This document shows, piece after piece, positions 41,109 through 49,504 of a stretch of 64,000 nt of DNA (within the stretch, counting starts at the first letter, position 1; the number at the start of each line of letters is the position of its first letter). The stretch comes from Caulobacteraceae bacterium PMMR1 (GTDB taxonomy: Bacteria > Pseudomonadota > Alphaproteobacteria > Caulobacterales > Caulobacteraceae). The notes below the pieces were generated by a model. It was not told the origin of the DNA and made no database searches. It was given only the letters and a program-made list of their open reading frames with translations. Made by a program: the position numbers and the translations under genes. The stretch covers positions 2,108,001 through 2,172,000 of the forward strand of contig JPOM01000001.1 of assembly GCA_000733915.1 (NCBI GenBank), in the 5' to 3' direction.

Positions 41109-41558
41109 TCAGTCGTCGCGGTGGACGCGCTCGCGCCGCTCGTGACGCTCCTGCGCCTCCAGGCTGAGGGTGGCGATCGGCCGCGCCTCAAGTCGCGCCA
41201 GGCTGATCGGCTCGCCGGTCTCCTCGCAGTAGCCGTATTCGCCCTCTTCGATTCGGCGCAGGGCCGCGTCGATCTTGGAGATCAGCTTGCGTTGCCGGTC
41301 CCGCGTCCGCAGTTCCAAAGCCCGATCCGTCTCCGAGGAGGCGCGGTCGGCGAGATCGGGGTGGTTCTCCGTCTCGGCCTGCAGATGGCCAAGGGTTTCG
41401 CGCGACTCGCGCAGGATCTCTTCTTTCCAGTTCAGAAGCTTCTGACGGAAATACTCGAGCTGCCGCGGGTTCATGAACGGTTCGTCTTCTCGCGGACGAT
41501 ACCCATCCTGAAGAAGCAGGTACTCGGTGACTTTAACGACTGACGCGGCCGCCTGCAT
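41109..41558 (-). CDS. dksA: DksA-family RNA polymerase-binding regulator
   Basis: A 149-residue protein from ATG 41558 (an upstream start at 41570 adds four residues). Core: [20 protein letters not shown], a coiled-coil with acidic tip ([20 protein letters not shown]) and [16 protein letters not shown]. Only one cysteine of the classical four-Cys zinc site is present, which is usual for many alphaproteobacterial DksA proteins. Acts in the stringent response with ppGpp. The gene reads away from fliX's tail. Confidence 0.93.
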   Translation of the reverse strand: MQAAASVVKVTEYLLLQDGYRPREDEPFMNPRQLEYFRQKLLNWKEEILRESRETLGHLQAETENHPDLADRASSETDRALELRTRDRQRKLISKIDAALRRIEEGEYGYCEETGEPISLARLEARPIATLSLEAQERHERRERVHRDD

Positions 41559-41706
41559 TGACGTCCTCACGCTCTCGTTTGCAACGCCCCCTAGAAGCGC
41601 AGCCGGCTTATACGCAGAGCCAGTGGTCTATTCAATGAGAGACCTCCCCTTAACCTTGCGGCGAGGTTTGCGACCAATCGTCAGGGCCGGGCGGGGGACG
41701 GGGGCC

Positions 41707-42143
41707 TCACGCCAGCCCGGCCTTCGCCAGTTCGACCGCCGCGCGCACCTCGACCTCGTTCAGGACCGCGCTCAGGCCGAGGTCGTCGGCCGCCTCGCCC
41801 CCGAACTCGGCGTCCCGCGCCTCCGACACGGCGCGGCGGAGCTTCATGAGCGCGTCGGCGGGCGAGCCGCCGCCGAGCAGGGCGAGCTTCACCCCGTCCA
41901 GGCCGTCCAGAATGCCGTCGGCGCGACGGATCGCCCGCCGGCGACGCTCGAGCGGCGAGGGGGTCTCCTGAAGGGCGAGCAGGGCGTCCAGGGAGCCCAC
42001 CGCGCTCGCCGCCCCTGCCCGCGGCGGCGCCGCCGCAGCGCCCGCGCTCGCGGGCCCGCCGAGGGCGAAGCCGCCGGCCGGGGCCGGGCGTCCGCCGGGG
42101 CGGGGGAGGTCGCGCCCGCGCCCGCCTGTCCGCTCACCTTCAT
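41707..42143 (-). CDS. fliX: flagellar assembly regulator FliX (frameshifted as given)
   Basis: The N-terminus MKVSGQAGAGATSPAPAD (ATG 42143) is in one frame; the rest, GGFALGGPASAG, VGSLDALLALQE, PLERRRRAIRRADGILDGLD, VKLALLGGG and AVLNEVEVRAAVELAKAG, is in another. One added base in the G run 42080-42083 joins them to about 145 residues. FliX is the trans-acting factor that links flagellar assembly to FlbD-dependent class III/IV gene expression in Caulobacter. Divergent from flgI, as in Caulobacter. Confidence 0.85.
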
Positions 42144-42166
42144 GCGCCGGCCCGATTAACCATGCC

Positions 42167-42181
42167 CGGCAGGATTTGCTG
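42167..42181. promoter_or_regulatory. candidate FlbD ftr site 1
   Basis: CGGCA-N5-TGCTG, one mismatch from a perfect inverted repeat, inside a longer direct repeat (from 42156) shared with site 2. It lies between divergent fliX and flgI, about 150 bp upstream of the proposed flgI sigma-54 start. Confidence 0.5.
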
Positions 42182-42210
42182 CGCCCCCTTGCCGACGGGT
42201 TAACGGCGCC

Positions 42211-42225
42211 CGGCAGACCTTGCCG
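42211..42225. promoter_or_regulatory. candidate FlbD ftr site 2
   Basis: CGGCA-N5-TGCCG, a perfect inverted repeat, 44 bp (about four helical turns) after site 1, within the direct repeat TTAAC-N3-GCCCGGCAG-N3-TTGC. Placement about 100-115 bp upstream of the proposed sigma-54 start fits an enhancer-bound FlbD. Confidence 0.55.
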
Positions 42226-42299
42226 CATGCGAAGCTCGCCGCCGGGCCACGCCCGGCGAAAGCTGAAGAGCTGCAACGTCTTGCGCCCGCCCGCGGCTC

Positions 42300-42315
42300 T
42301 GGCCCGCCCCTCGCA
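42300..42315 (+). promoter_or_regulatory. candidate sigma-54 promoter of flgI
   Basis: TGGCCCGCCCCTCGCA has GG-N10-GC and differs from the consensus TGGCACG-N4-TTGCA at two positions. Predicted transcription start near 42326, so the flgI message would be almost leaderless from ATG 42329. The near-zero leader is the weak point of this call. Confidence 0.4.
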
Positions 42316-42328
42316 TGGATTGGGGCGC

Positions 42329-43438
42329 ATGCGACACCTCCGCCGCCTCGCCCTGGCCGCCCTCGCTCTGGCCTGCGCCGCCGCGCCGGCTCAAGCCGAG
42401 GCGCGCTCGCGCATCAAGGACATCGTCGCCTTCGAGGGCGTGCGCGAGAACCAGCTGGTGGGCGTGGGGCTGGTCGTCGGCCTGGCGGGCACGGGCGACT
42501 CGCTCCGCAACATCCCGATCACCAAGCAGAGCCTGCAGTCGATGATGGAACGCATGGGGATCAACACCCGCGACGCCACCATCGACACCAAGAACGTCGC
42601 CGCCGTGACCGTGACCGCCAGCCTGCCGCCCTTCGCCGGACCCGGCGCGCAGCTTGACGTCACGGTCTCAGCGCTGGGCGACGCCAAGAGCCTGCAGGGG
42701 GGCACCCTGATCGTGACGCCCCTCGCCGCCGCCGACGGGGAGATCTATGCGGTGGCGCAAGGGACGGTGCAGACCGGCGCGGTCTCCGCCCAGGGCGCGT
42801 CGGGCTCTTCGGTCAGCAAGGGCGTGCCGACCTCGGGCCGCATCGCCAACGGCGGCATCGTGGAGAAGGACGTCGGCTTCAAGCTCGCCGACATGGGCCA
42901 GATGCGGCTCACCCTGCGCAACCCGGACTTCACCACCGCCAAGCGCATCGCCGATGTGATCAACGCGCGCTATGCCGGCGCGGCGAGCGCCGACAACCCG
43001 ACCGTGGTGACCGTCCGCCCCCCGGCCGGCGCCTCGCTGGTCAACTTCGTCACGACCGTGGAGGCGCTCGAGGTCGAGCCGGACAGCCCCGCCAAGGTCG
43101 TCATCGACGAGGTCACGGGCGTGATCGTCATGGGCTCGGACGTGCGCATCTCCACCGTCGCCATCGCCCAGGGCAACCTCACCGTCACGGTCAACGAGGC
43201 GCCCCAGGTCAGCCAGCCGGCGCCCTTCAGCCAGGGCCAGACGGCGGTCACGCCCCAGTCGAGCGTGAAGGTCGACGAGGAGAAGGGGCGCAGGATGCTG
43301 ATCGTGAAGTCCGGCGCCTCTCTGGCGACCCTGGTCAAGGGGCTGAACGCGCTGGGCGTCACCCCGCGCGACCTGATCTCCATCCTGCAGGCGATCAAGG
43401 CCGACGGCGCCCTGCAGGCCGACATCGAGGTGATGTGA
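42329..43438 (+). CDS. flgI: flagellar P-ring protein FlgI
   Basis: A 369-residue periplasmic protein with signal peptide (MRHLRRLALAALALACAAAPAQA). FlgI signatures are RIKDIVAFEGVRENQLVGVG, GLAGTGDSLRNIPITKQSLQ, MMERMGINTR, VDEEKGRRMLIVKSGASLAT and LNALGVTPRDLISILQAIKA. It forms the ring around the flagellar rod in the peptidoglycan layer. ATG 42329 follows TTGGGGCGC. The stop overlaps cheL by TGATG. Confidence 0.96.
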   Translation: MRHLRRLALAALALACAAAPAQAEARSRIKDIVAFEGVRENQLVGVGLVVGLAGTGDSLRNIPITKQSLQSMMERMGINTRDATIDTKNVAAVTVTASLPPFAGPGAQLDVTVSALGDAKSLQGGTLIVTPLAAADGEIYAVAQGTVQTGAVSAQGASGSSVSKGVPTSGRIANGGIVEKDVGFKLADMGQMRLTLRNPDFTTAKRIADVINARYAGAASADNPTVVTVRPPAGASLVNFVTTVEALEVEPDSPAKVVIDEVTGVIVMGSDVRISTVAIAQGNLTVTVNEAPQVSQPAPFSQGQTAVTPQSSVKVDEEKGRRMLIVKSGASLATLVKGLNALGVTPRDLISILQAIKADGALQADIEVM

Positions 43439-43794
43439 TGCGCGCCATCTCGCCCCTGGACGCGGCGACCCTGCCCCAAGTCCCCAAGGTCGCCACCGCC
43501 CACGATCGTGCGACGGCGGAGCGGACCGGCAAGGCCTTCGAGGCCTCGTTCCTGAGCGTCATGCTGGGCCAGATGTTAGACAGCCTGCCCACCGACGGGC
43601 CCTTCGGCGGCGGACAGGGCGAGGCGGCGATGCGCTCGTTCCTGACCGAGGCCATGGCCAGGTCCATGACCCAGCGGGGCGGGATCGGCCTGGCCAAGAC
43701 CGTCTCGCGCGAGCTCCTCCACCTTCAGGGCCTGAGCCCGAGCCTGAGCCCGACCTCGGCCGCGCCCGCCCCGGCCAAGGGAGGCTCCGCATGA
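43438..43794 (+). CDS. cheL: rod-binding protein, FlgJ N-terminal type (CheL)
   Basis: A 118-residue protein with the FlgJ rod-binding core GKAFEASFLSVMLGQMLDSL, GGGQGEAAMRSFLTEAMARS and TQRGGIGLAKTVSRELL. It lacks the muramidase domain of enteric FlgJ. Caulobacter calls this protein CheL. Start ATG overlaps the flgI stop, and its own stop overlaps flbY by 4 nt. Confidence 0.88.
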   Translation: MRAISPLDAATLPQVPKVATAHDRATAERTGKAFEASFLSVMLGQMLDSLPTDGPFGGGQGEAAMRSFLTEAMARSMTQRGGIGLAKTVSRELLHLQGLSPSLSPTSAAPAPAKGGSA

Positions 43795-44228
43795 TCTCCG
43801 CCGCGTCCGCCGACGACCACGTCGGCCAGCTGATCGCCCTGACCGAGCGCCTGACCGAGAGGCTGGCGGCGGAGGCGCGCGCGTTCGAGGCCCGCCGGCC
43901 GCGGGACGTGCTGCCCACCGCAGCGGACACCGCGAGCCTGGCCAACCTCTATCGCCACGAGTGCGCCCGCCTGAAGCGCGACCCTGGCCCGCTCAAGGCC
44001 TGCGCCCCGACGCTGCGGGCCAAGCTGGTCAAGGCGACCGAGGGCTTCGAGGCGGTGCTGGCGCGCCATGGCCGGGCGGTTGCGGCGGCCAAGACGGTCA
44101 CCGAGGGCCTGGTGCAGGCGATCGCGGAGGAGGTCGCCAAGGGCCGCGCCGCGCCTGCAGGCTATGGCCCGTCCGCCCGGGCGCTCGCCCCCGACGGCTC
44201 CGCCATCGCCCTGAACCGCCGCGCCTGA
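43791..44228 (+). CDS. flbY: FlbY-like flagellar protein
   Basis: A 145-residue helical, charged protein: HVGQLIALTERLTERLAAEA, LANLYRHECARLKRDPGPLK, LVKATEGFEAVLARHGRAVA and AAKTVTEGLVQAIAEEVAKG. In gene order after flgI-cheL this is the position of Caulobacter flbY, and the sequence feel (FlgN-like helical bundle) agrees. Role in flagellar assembly is poorly defined. The 3' end falls in a short tandem repeat. Confidence 0.7.
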   Translation: MISAASADDHVGQLIALTERLTERLAAEARAFEARRPRDVLPTAADTASLANLYRHECARLKRDPGPLKACAPTLRAKLVKATEGFEAVLARHGRAVAAAKTVTEGLVQAIAEEVAKGRAAPAGYGPSARALAPDGSAIALNRRA

Positions 44229-44264
44229 AACCGCCGGGCCTGAACCGCCGCGCCTGAACCGCCC
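44211..44264. repeat. short tandem repeat at the flbY 3' end
   Basis: Four units of a 14-15-bp motif (CTGAACCGCCGCGC, with small changes in units 2 and 4) begin in the last codons of flbY and continue into the intergenic region. Probably slippage in GC-rich DNA. Confidence 0.7.
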
Positions 44265-44388
44265 CTGAGCCGGCCCGCGTGAGCCGGCCCGGCGTGCTTC
44301 GGCGGCCCGTTCACCGCCTGCAAACCCGGCGGCGCTAAGGTGTCGCCTACGGGCCGCCAGAGCCCGGTGATGACGGGTGTCCCGCACC

Positions 44389-44883
44389 ATGATGCTGAGC
44401 CGGGCCGCGGCCCTCCTCTGCGCGACGACGGCGGCCCTGGCTGCAAGCGGCGGCGTGCTGGCCTTCGCGCCGCACCCGCCTGCGGTCGCGCGCATCGCCA
44501 AGAGCGGCGACGGCCACTTCTGGGTGCAGGCCCAAGCCCGGGCCGAGGCCCTAACCCAGACCCCGGCCCGCTTCGGCGGCCGGCCGCTGCGTATGTTGGT
44601 CGATACGGGGTCCAGCGCCGTGGCCCTGACGCCTGCGGACGCCCGCGCCCTGGGGCTCGACCCTGAGCGCCTGGCCTACGACCGCCGGGTGCTGACCGCC
44701 GCCGGGCCTGCCCCGGCCGCGCCGGTCCGTCTCGCAGCCCTGGCCGTCGGCGGAACCGAGCTCCACAGCGTGGATGCGCTGGTAGTCCGCAGGGGTCTGC
44801 CGGCCTCCCTGCTCGGCATGAGCTGGCTCGGACGGCTCTCGCGCCTGGAAGCCACGCCCGACGCGCTGATCCTGGCCCGCTAG
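44389..44883 (+). CDS. retropepsin-like aspartic protease (clan AA)
   Basis: A 164-residue protein with an N-terminal signal/anchor (MMLSRAAALLCATTAALAAS) and one catalytic motif, LRMLVDTGSSAVALTPADA, followed by LAVGGTELHSVDALVV and SLLGMSWLGRLSRLE. Single-motif proteins of this type are periplasmic homodimeric aspartyl proteases in Alphaproteobacteria. The segment between GHFWVQAQ and the DTG motif is longer than I expect. Convergent overlap (4 nt) with dusA. Confidence 0.85.
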   Translation: MMLSRAAALLCATTAALAASGGVLAFAPHPPAVARIAKSGDGHFWVQAQARAEALTQTPARFGGRPLRMLVDTGSSAVALTPADARALGLDPERLAYDRRVLTAAGPAPAAPVRLAALAVGGTELHSVDALVVRRGLPASLLGMSWLGRLSRLEATPDALILAR

Positions 44884-45929
44884 GCCAGGACCGCCAAGCG
44901 CCCAGCCGCCGCCCGCCGATCCTCCGTCCGCGCCTGTTCGGCCCGGACCGCGGCCAGCGCCCGGTCGAGCACCTCCAGCCCCGCCCCCGAGACGCTGCTC
45001 TCCACGGTGAGGATGCGTCGCCAGGTCCGCGCCCCCGGCCGCCCGGCGAACAGCCCCAGCATGTGCCGGGTCATCCGGGACAAAGGCACGCCGGCCTCAA
45101 GCTGGCGCGCCATGTAGGGCCGATAGCACGCCACGGCCTCGAACGGGTCGACATCGCGGCCCGCCTCGCCGAAGACCCGCCGGTCCACCTCGCCCAGCAG
45201 CGCCGGATCGTGGTAGGCGGCGCGGCCCAGCATCACGCCGTCCACGTGCGCCAGCTGCTCCAGCGCGGCGTCCAGCGTCGCGATCCCGCCGTTGATCCCG
45301 ATCTCAAGCCTCGGCCGGTCCCGCTTCAGCCGGTGCACGAGGGGATAGTCCAGGGGCGGGATCTCGCGGTTTTCCTTGGCCGACAGGCCCTGCAGCCACG
45401 CCTTGCGCGCATGCACGGTGAATCGCGTCACGCCCGCGGCGGCGCAGAGATCCACGAGCCCGTAAAGCGCTTCCTCCGGGTCCTGGTCGTCGACGCCGAT
45501 GCGGCACTTCACGGTCGCGGGCACGCGCACCGCCGCCGAGATCGCCGCCATGCAGGCCGCCACCCGCTCGGGCTCGCGCATCAGGCAGGCCCCGAAGCGG
45601 CCGGTCTGCACCCGGTCGGAGGGGCAGCCGACGTTCAGGTTGATCTCGTCATAGCCGAGGTCCGCCCCGATCCGCGCCGCCTCAGCCAGGGCGGCGGGCT
45701 CCGATCCGCCGAGCTGCAGCGCCACCGGGTGCTCGCTGGCGTCATAGCCCAAGAGGCGCGCGCGATCGCCGTGGATCACGGCGTTGGCCGTGACCATCTC
45801 GGTATAGAGCAGCGCCCGCCGGCTCAGCACGCGATGGAACGCCCGGCAGTGCCGGTCCGTCCAGTCCATCATAGGGGCAATACAGAATTTATGAGCTTGA
45901 TTTTTCAGCGTTTTTCCCTGTATCTTCAA
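44880..45929 (-). CDS. dusA: tRNA-dihydrouridine synthase A
   Basis: About 345 residues. FMN-binding TIM-barrel of the Dus family: FCIAPMMDWTDRHCRAFHRV, LYTEMVTANAVIHG, HPVALQLGGSEPAALAEAAR, EINLNVGCPSDRVQTGRFGA (catalytic Cys), VKCRIGVDDQD, FTVHARKAWLQGLSAKENRE and GVMLGRAAYHDPALL. The DusA-type KAWLQGLS-KENR is diagnostic. The start is uncertain: no ATG is in a good position, and TTG 45929 or a later start is possible. Its upstream region is AT-richer and borders the IS island. Confidence 0.92.
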   Translation of the reverse strand: MKIQGKTLKNQAHKFCIAPMMDWTDRHCRAFHRVLSRRALLYTEMVTANAVIHGDRARLLGYDASEHPVALQLGGSEPAALAEAARIGADLGYDEINLNVGCPSDRVQTGRFGACLMREPERVAACMAAISAAVRVPATVKCRIGVDDQDPEEALYGLVDLCAAAGVTRFTVHARKAWLQGLSAKENREIPPLDYPLVHRLKRDRPRLEIGINGGIATLDAALEQLAHVDGVMLGRAAYHDPALLGEVDRRVFGEAGRDVDPFEAVACYRPYMARQLEAGVPLSRMTRHMLGLFAGRPGARTWRRILTVESSVSGAGLEVLDRALAAVRAEQARTEDRRAAAGRLAVLA

Positions 45930-45956
45930 GTAGTTACAGCGGTGAGAACGGTGCAA

Positions 45957-46051
45957 ATTTCACGCCAATCTACGCCGCGTTTCGCCCCTGTTCGCCATCT
46001 CACTGCACCGGATTTGCACCGCGAAAATGGCCTCGATCCGCAAAACAGAAG
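45957..46051. other. gap between dusA and the IS256 left end
   Basis: AT-richer stretch with no credible ORF. It contains two GTGCAAAT/TTTGCACC-type words in opposite orientation (near 45951 and 46013) that could be part of a hairpin or operator. No tRNA-like fold or integrase core site was recognised. Confidence 0.3.
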
Positions 46052-47031
46052 GTCGTGTCCCCAGACGTGGTGTAGCTGGGCGGTAGCGAAGCCGCTCGCG
46101 TAGCGCGCCCCCACAAGGCGCCGTAGCGAGCGAGCGGTGTCGCGCGGTGGTCATCTGCGATCATCGGTTAGGGTCGGATTTGCCTGACTCAACTCTGACC
46201 AAGGACCGAAGATGACCGAGGACATGATCGCCCTTGGCGGGCTGATGGAGAAGAGCGCCGACGCCGATTTGCTGCGCGAGATGATCGGCTTCGCCGCCCA
46301 GCGGCGGATGGAGCTGGAGGCGGGCCAGCTCACCGGCGCGGGGCATGGGGAGAAGAGCGCCGAGCGGCTGGTGCAGCGCAACGGCTATCGTGAGCGCGAC
46401 GGGGAGACCCGCGCCGGGACCGTCGAGCTGCGCATCCCGAAGCTTCGGAAGGGCAGCTACTTCCCGTTCTTTCTCGAGCCACGGCGGCTGGCGGAGAAGG
46501 CGCTGACCGCAGTGATCCAGGAGGCCTGCGTCCAAGGCGTCTCCACCCGCTCGGTGGACGACCTGGTCCGGGCGATGGGCGGAGACCTTCTGGACGGAGT
46601 TCCTGCGCAAGCTGGCCCGCCGCGGCCTGCGCGGCGTGAAGCTGGTCGTCTCCGACGCTCACGCGGGGCTGAAGGCGGCGGCCGCGCGGGTGCTGAGCGC
46701 CACTCACCAGCGCTGCCGCGTGCACTTCGCCCGCAACGCCCTGGCCCACGCTGGCAAGAACGGTCGGCGCGTGGTCTCGGCGCGGATGGCCGCCGCCTTC
46801 GCCCAGGATGACGCCGAGGCCGCAAAGGCCCAGTGGCGCAGGGTCTCCGACCAGCTGCGCCCCAAGCTGCCCAAGCTCGCCGAGCTGATGGACCGGGCCG
46901 AGGACGACGTGCTGGCCTACATGAGCTTCCCGGCCGCCCATCGGGTGAAGATCCACTCGGTGAACCCGATCGAGCCAGTGAACCGGGAGATCAAGCGGCG
47001 AACCGAGGTCGTCGGCATCTTCCCAAACGAG
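46052..47031 (+). mobile_element. IS256-family element, copy 1 (internally deleted, right end lost)
   Basis: Left inverted repeat begins GTCGTGTCCCCAGACGTGG, the same as the outer end of copy 2 (53185, inverted). The element carries a remnant transposase and then joins an IS5-family element at about 47031, so its last 60-odd codons and right end are gone. About 1 kb is retained. Confidence 0.85.
46212..47031 (+). pseudogene. IS256-family transposase remnant, copy 1
   Basis: The N-terminal part [20 protein letters not shown] to VDDLVRAMG is followed after an internal deletion by [20 protein letters not shown] in another frame. The C-terminal catalytic part [12 protein letters not shown] and INPIEPVNREIKRR-like SVNPIEPVNREIKRRTEVVG then follow. 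The region that should hold the first catalytic Asp of the DDE triad (LDATY-type) is missing. The 3' end is cut by the IS5 junction. Cannot encode an active enzyme. Confidence 0.85.
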
Positions 47032-47796
47032 GATGAGTCGCTTCGATCTGACCGAGTTCGAGTGGCGGGTGATCCAGCCGCTTTTGCCCGACAAGCCGCG
47101 CGGCAATCCGCGGGTGGACGACCGTCGGGTGCTGAACGGCATCTTCTTCTGTCTTCGGGCGGGCCTGCCGTGGCGGGACCTGCCTGAGCGCTACGGCCCC
47201 TGCACGACGGTCTACAACCGCTTCAACCGCTGGCGCAAAGCCGGAGTATGGGACCGGCTGATGGACGCGATTACAGCGGCTTACGATGGCCAGGTGCAGA
47301 TGATCGACACCTCCATCGTTCGGGTTCACCAGCACGCCGCCGGCGCAAAAAAGGGGGTGGAGTTCGTCATAGGGGGCGCTCCCGAGGCGGGCTGACGACC
47401 AAGATCCATGCCGTCGTGGACGCCCGCGGCCTGCCCATCCGCCTCGCGCTCTCGCCCGGCCAGGCTCACGACGCCAGCCTGATCGAGGAACTGCTGGAAG
47501 GCCTGCCCCGTGGCGCCATGCTGCTCGGCGACCGAGCCTATGACGCCGACAAGATCAGGGCTCGGCAGAGCGAGCGGGGCGGCTGGGCTAATCTCCCGCC
47601 CAAGCGCAACCGCATCGAACCGATCGTCTTCAGCCCGCACCTCTACCGCCAGCGAAACCTGATCGAGCGCTTCTTCAGCAAACTCAAGCACTTCCGCCGC
47701 ATCGCCACCCGCGACGACAAACTCGGCGACACCTTCCTCGCCGCCATCAAGCTCGCCTGCGTCCGCCTATGGTTGCGCGCTTACGAGTCCACGGCC
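47032..47796 (+). mobile_element. IS5-family element, copy A (left end missing)
   Basis: Identical over most of its length to copy B (49551-50393) but begins abruptly at GATGAGTCGC, lacking the 80 nt with the left inverted repeat. Right end CCACGGCC (inverted-repeat read GGCCGTGGACTCGTAAG), followed by TAACTG. It was fused to IS256 copy 1 by recombination or deletion. Confidence 0.8.
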
Positions 47797-47799
47797 TAA
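47033..47799 (+). CDS. IS5-family transposase, copy A (two frames, -1 frameshift)
   Basis: OrfA (47033-47395: MSRFDLTEFEWRVIQPLLPD, first catalytic Asp in QMIDTSIVRVHQHAAG) and OrfB (GGLTTKIHAVVDARGLPIRL, second Asp in LLGDRAYDADKIR, Glu in NLIERFFSKLKHFRRIATR) are in frames that differ by -1. The slip site A6G5 lies at 47347-47357, as expected for programmed -1 frameshifting in this group. The OrfB stop TAA lies just past the element's end, in flanking DNA. Coding looks intact, but with the left end missing the element itself cannot move. Confidence 0.85.
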
Positions 47800-47990
47800 C
47801 TGTCCGATTGGATATAGGACAACACGCTGTGCTATACTCCGTCAAGAGCAACATGGAGGTGGCGATGACGGCTGTTCCGACCGGTGTCATGATCCGATTT
47901 TCTGCGAAAGCGGGTCAGGCCGACGCTCTGGCCCAGCACTTGATGAAGTTAGCCGACGCCGCTCAGACGGAGGCAGGCACGCTACTATGG

Positions 47991-47994
47991 CTAG
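47991..47994. repeat. target-site duplication CTAG (left)
   Basis: CTAG directly before the IS left end at 47995; matched by CTAG at 48837-48840. Collapsing the pair restores the interrupted reading frame. Confidence 0.9.
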
Positions 47995-48836
47995 GCTCCA
48001 AACCCAATCACGCGCTTGAGGCCGGTGGGCAAATCATGATTCCGGCGCCCTGAGCGGCGTTGGAGGGGGGCATGGGCCTGTTCTGGTTGTCGGACGAGCA
48101 GTGGGCGGCGATCGAGCCGCACCTGCCGCAGAACCAGCCCGGCGCCAGGCGGGTGGACGACCGGCGGGTGATCTCGGGCATCCTCCACGTGCTGAAGGTG
48201 GGTTGCCGCTGGCAGGACTGCCCCGGCGACTACGGCCCGCACACGACGGTCTACAACCGGTTCAACCGATGGTCTCGCCGACGGTTCTGGATCCAGCTGC
48301 TGGAAGCGCTCGCCGCCTCCGGCGCGGTGACGAAAAGCACCGCGGTGGACAGCACTTACGTCAAGGCGCAGCGCTCGGCCTTCGGCGGAAAAGGGGGGCG
48401 CGGGCGCAGGCGATCGGCCCCTCGCGCGGCGGTCAGACCACCAAAGTTCATGTCCTCACCGACACCGTCGGGCGCCCCTTCGCGCTGACGCTGACCCCGG
48501 GCAACGTCTCCGACATTACTGTCGCGCCGGCCCTGCTCGCCCGCGCCCAAGGCGCCCGCTACGTGCTGGCCGACAAGGGATACGACGCCGACGCGCTCCG
48601 CCGGATGCTGCGGCAGTCCGGAGCCGTGCCGGTCATCCCAGGCCGAAGCACCCGCAAACGCCGCATCGCCTACGATCAAGACCGCTACCGAGAGCGCCAC
48701 CGGATCGAGAACGCCTTCTGCAGGCTCAAGGACTTCCGCCGCGTCGCCACCCGCTACGACAAGCTCGCGGCCAACTTCCTCTCCGCCGTCGCCCTTGCAG
48801 CGCTACTGTCCTTCTGGCTGTGAATGAGTCTTGAGC
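47995..48836 (+). mobile_element. IS5-family element, copy C (complete)
   Basis: 842 bp with imperfect inverted ends of about 20 bp (left GCTCCAAACCCAATCAC, right read inverted GCTCAAGACTCATTCAC) flanked by 4-bp CTAG direct repeats. It is a different element from copies A and B. It splits the ABM-VOC gene. Both ends and the transposase frames look intact, so it may still be mobile. Confidence 0.92.
48072..48823 (+). CDS. IS5-family transposase, copy C (two frames, -1 frameshift)
   Basis: OrfA from ATG 48072 (MGLFWLSDEQWAAIEPHLPQ, first Asp in AVDSTYVKAQRSAFGG) continues in the -1 frame after the A4G6 slip site at 48389-48398 as TKVHVLTDTVGRPFALTLTP. The second catalytic Asp is in VLADKGYDADALR and the Glu in RHRIENAFCRLKDFRRVATR. 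Fused product about 250 residues. Coding appears complete. Confidence 0.88.
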
Positions 48837-49504
48837 CTAGTTTACCGCGCTCCGAACGACGAGAGCAGCGTGTGGCTCCACGAGGCCTATGCCAGCATGG
48901 AAGCGCAACACGCCCATGAGGCGGCGTCAGGCTACGCGAGCGCGCGAGCCGCAACGGAGGCGATGCTTGCCGGCCCGCCCGAGGTCTTCCCGCTCACTCC
49001 CATAGGAGGCAAGGGCATTAGCGATCCCGAGCCGCCAGTACGGTTCGGATACACGGTGATCTGGGTGCCGGATGTTGAACGGACGGTGTCCTTCTACGAA
49101 CAGGCGTTCGGACTTCGGCGCCGCCTTGTTACGCAGTTTGGCCCGACCACCTGGGGTGAGATGGAGACGGGCACGGGCACGACGTTGGCTTTCGCATCAC
49201 AGGACGAGGCCGATCGCCTTTTCGCCGACGGCTACCACGCCAACCGCCCCGATGCCGATCCCGCAGCTATTTTGGTCTCCCTAGTCGTGTCCGACGTGCA
49301 GGCGACATGGGACCGCGCTACGAAGGCCGGAGCGACCGGACGCGACGCACCGAAGACGGAACCTTGGGGACAAACGGTCGCGCGACTGCGCGACCTGAAC
49401 GGCGTCCTCGTTTCGCTCGCCAGTCCGCTCAGTCCCTCGAAAAGCGCAGGGCAGTAACGGCTAAATTTCTTCTCTTCGCATGCCTGCATTGGCGTTCACA
49501 GGAG

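Larger units (their letters stand above)
47865..49457 (+). pseudogene. ABM monooxygenase-VOC fusion gene, interrupted by an IS5-family element
   Basis: The 5' piece starts at ATG 47865 (GGAGGT 5 nt upstream): MTAVPTGVMIRFSAKAGQAD to EAGTLLWL. The 3' piece resumes at 48841: VYRAPNDESSVWLHEAYASM, QHAHEAASGYASARAATEAM (the end of an antibiotic-biosynthesis-monooxygenase domain). A glyoxalase/VOC domain follows (FGYTVIWVPDVERTVSFYEQ, GLRRRLVTQFGPTTWGEMET, LVSLVVSDVQATWDRATKAG). Removing 47995-48840 (one CTAG retained) restores TLLWLVYRAPNDESS in frame, about 250 residues. ABM+VOC in one chain suggests a quinol-monooxygenase/ring-modifying accessory enzyme; substrate unknown. Confidence 0.85.

Noticed and set aside
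42156-42182. Possible sigma-54 promoter made from GGCAG and TTGC at the first repeat.
   Set aside because: Spacing between GG and GC is 8, not 10; the palindromic form fits an FlbD-type site better.
45957-46051. Searched as a tRNA or phage attachment site next to dusA and the IS island.
   Set aside because: No cloverleaf or integrase gene is visible, and the island is bounded by IS256 ends.
47347-47357. A6G5 tract in the IS5 transposase, considered as another sequencing error.
   Set aside because: The same -1 arrangement occurs at equivalent places in all three IS5-family copies and is the known programmed frameshift type of this family.
47802-47864. TATACT before the ABM-VOC gene considered as a firm promoter.
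   Set aside because: The best -35 (TTGGAT) is 19 nt away and there is no TetR operator here, so the promoter is left unassigned.
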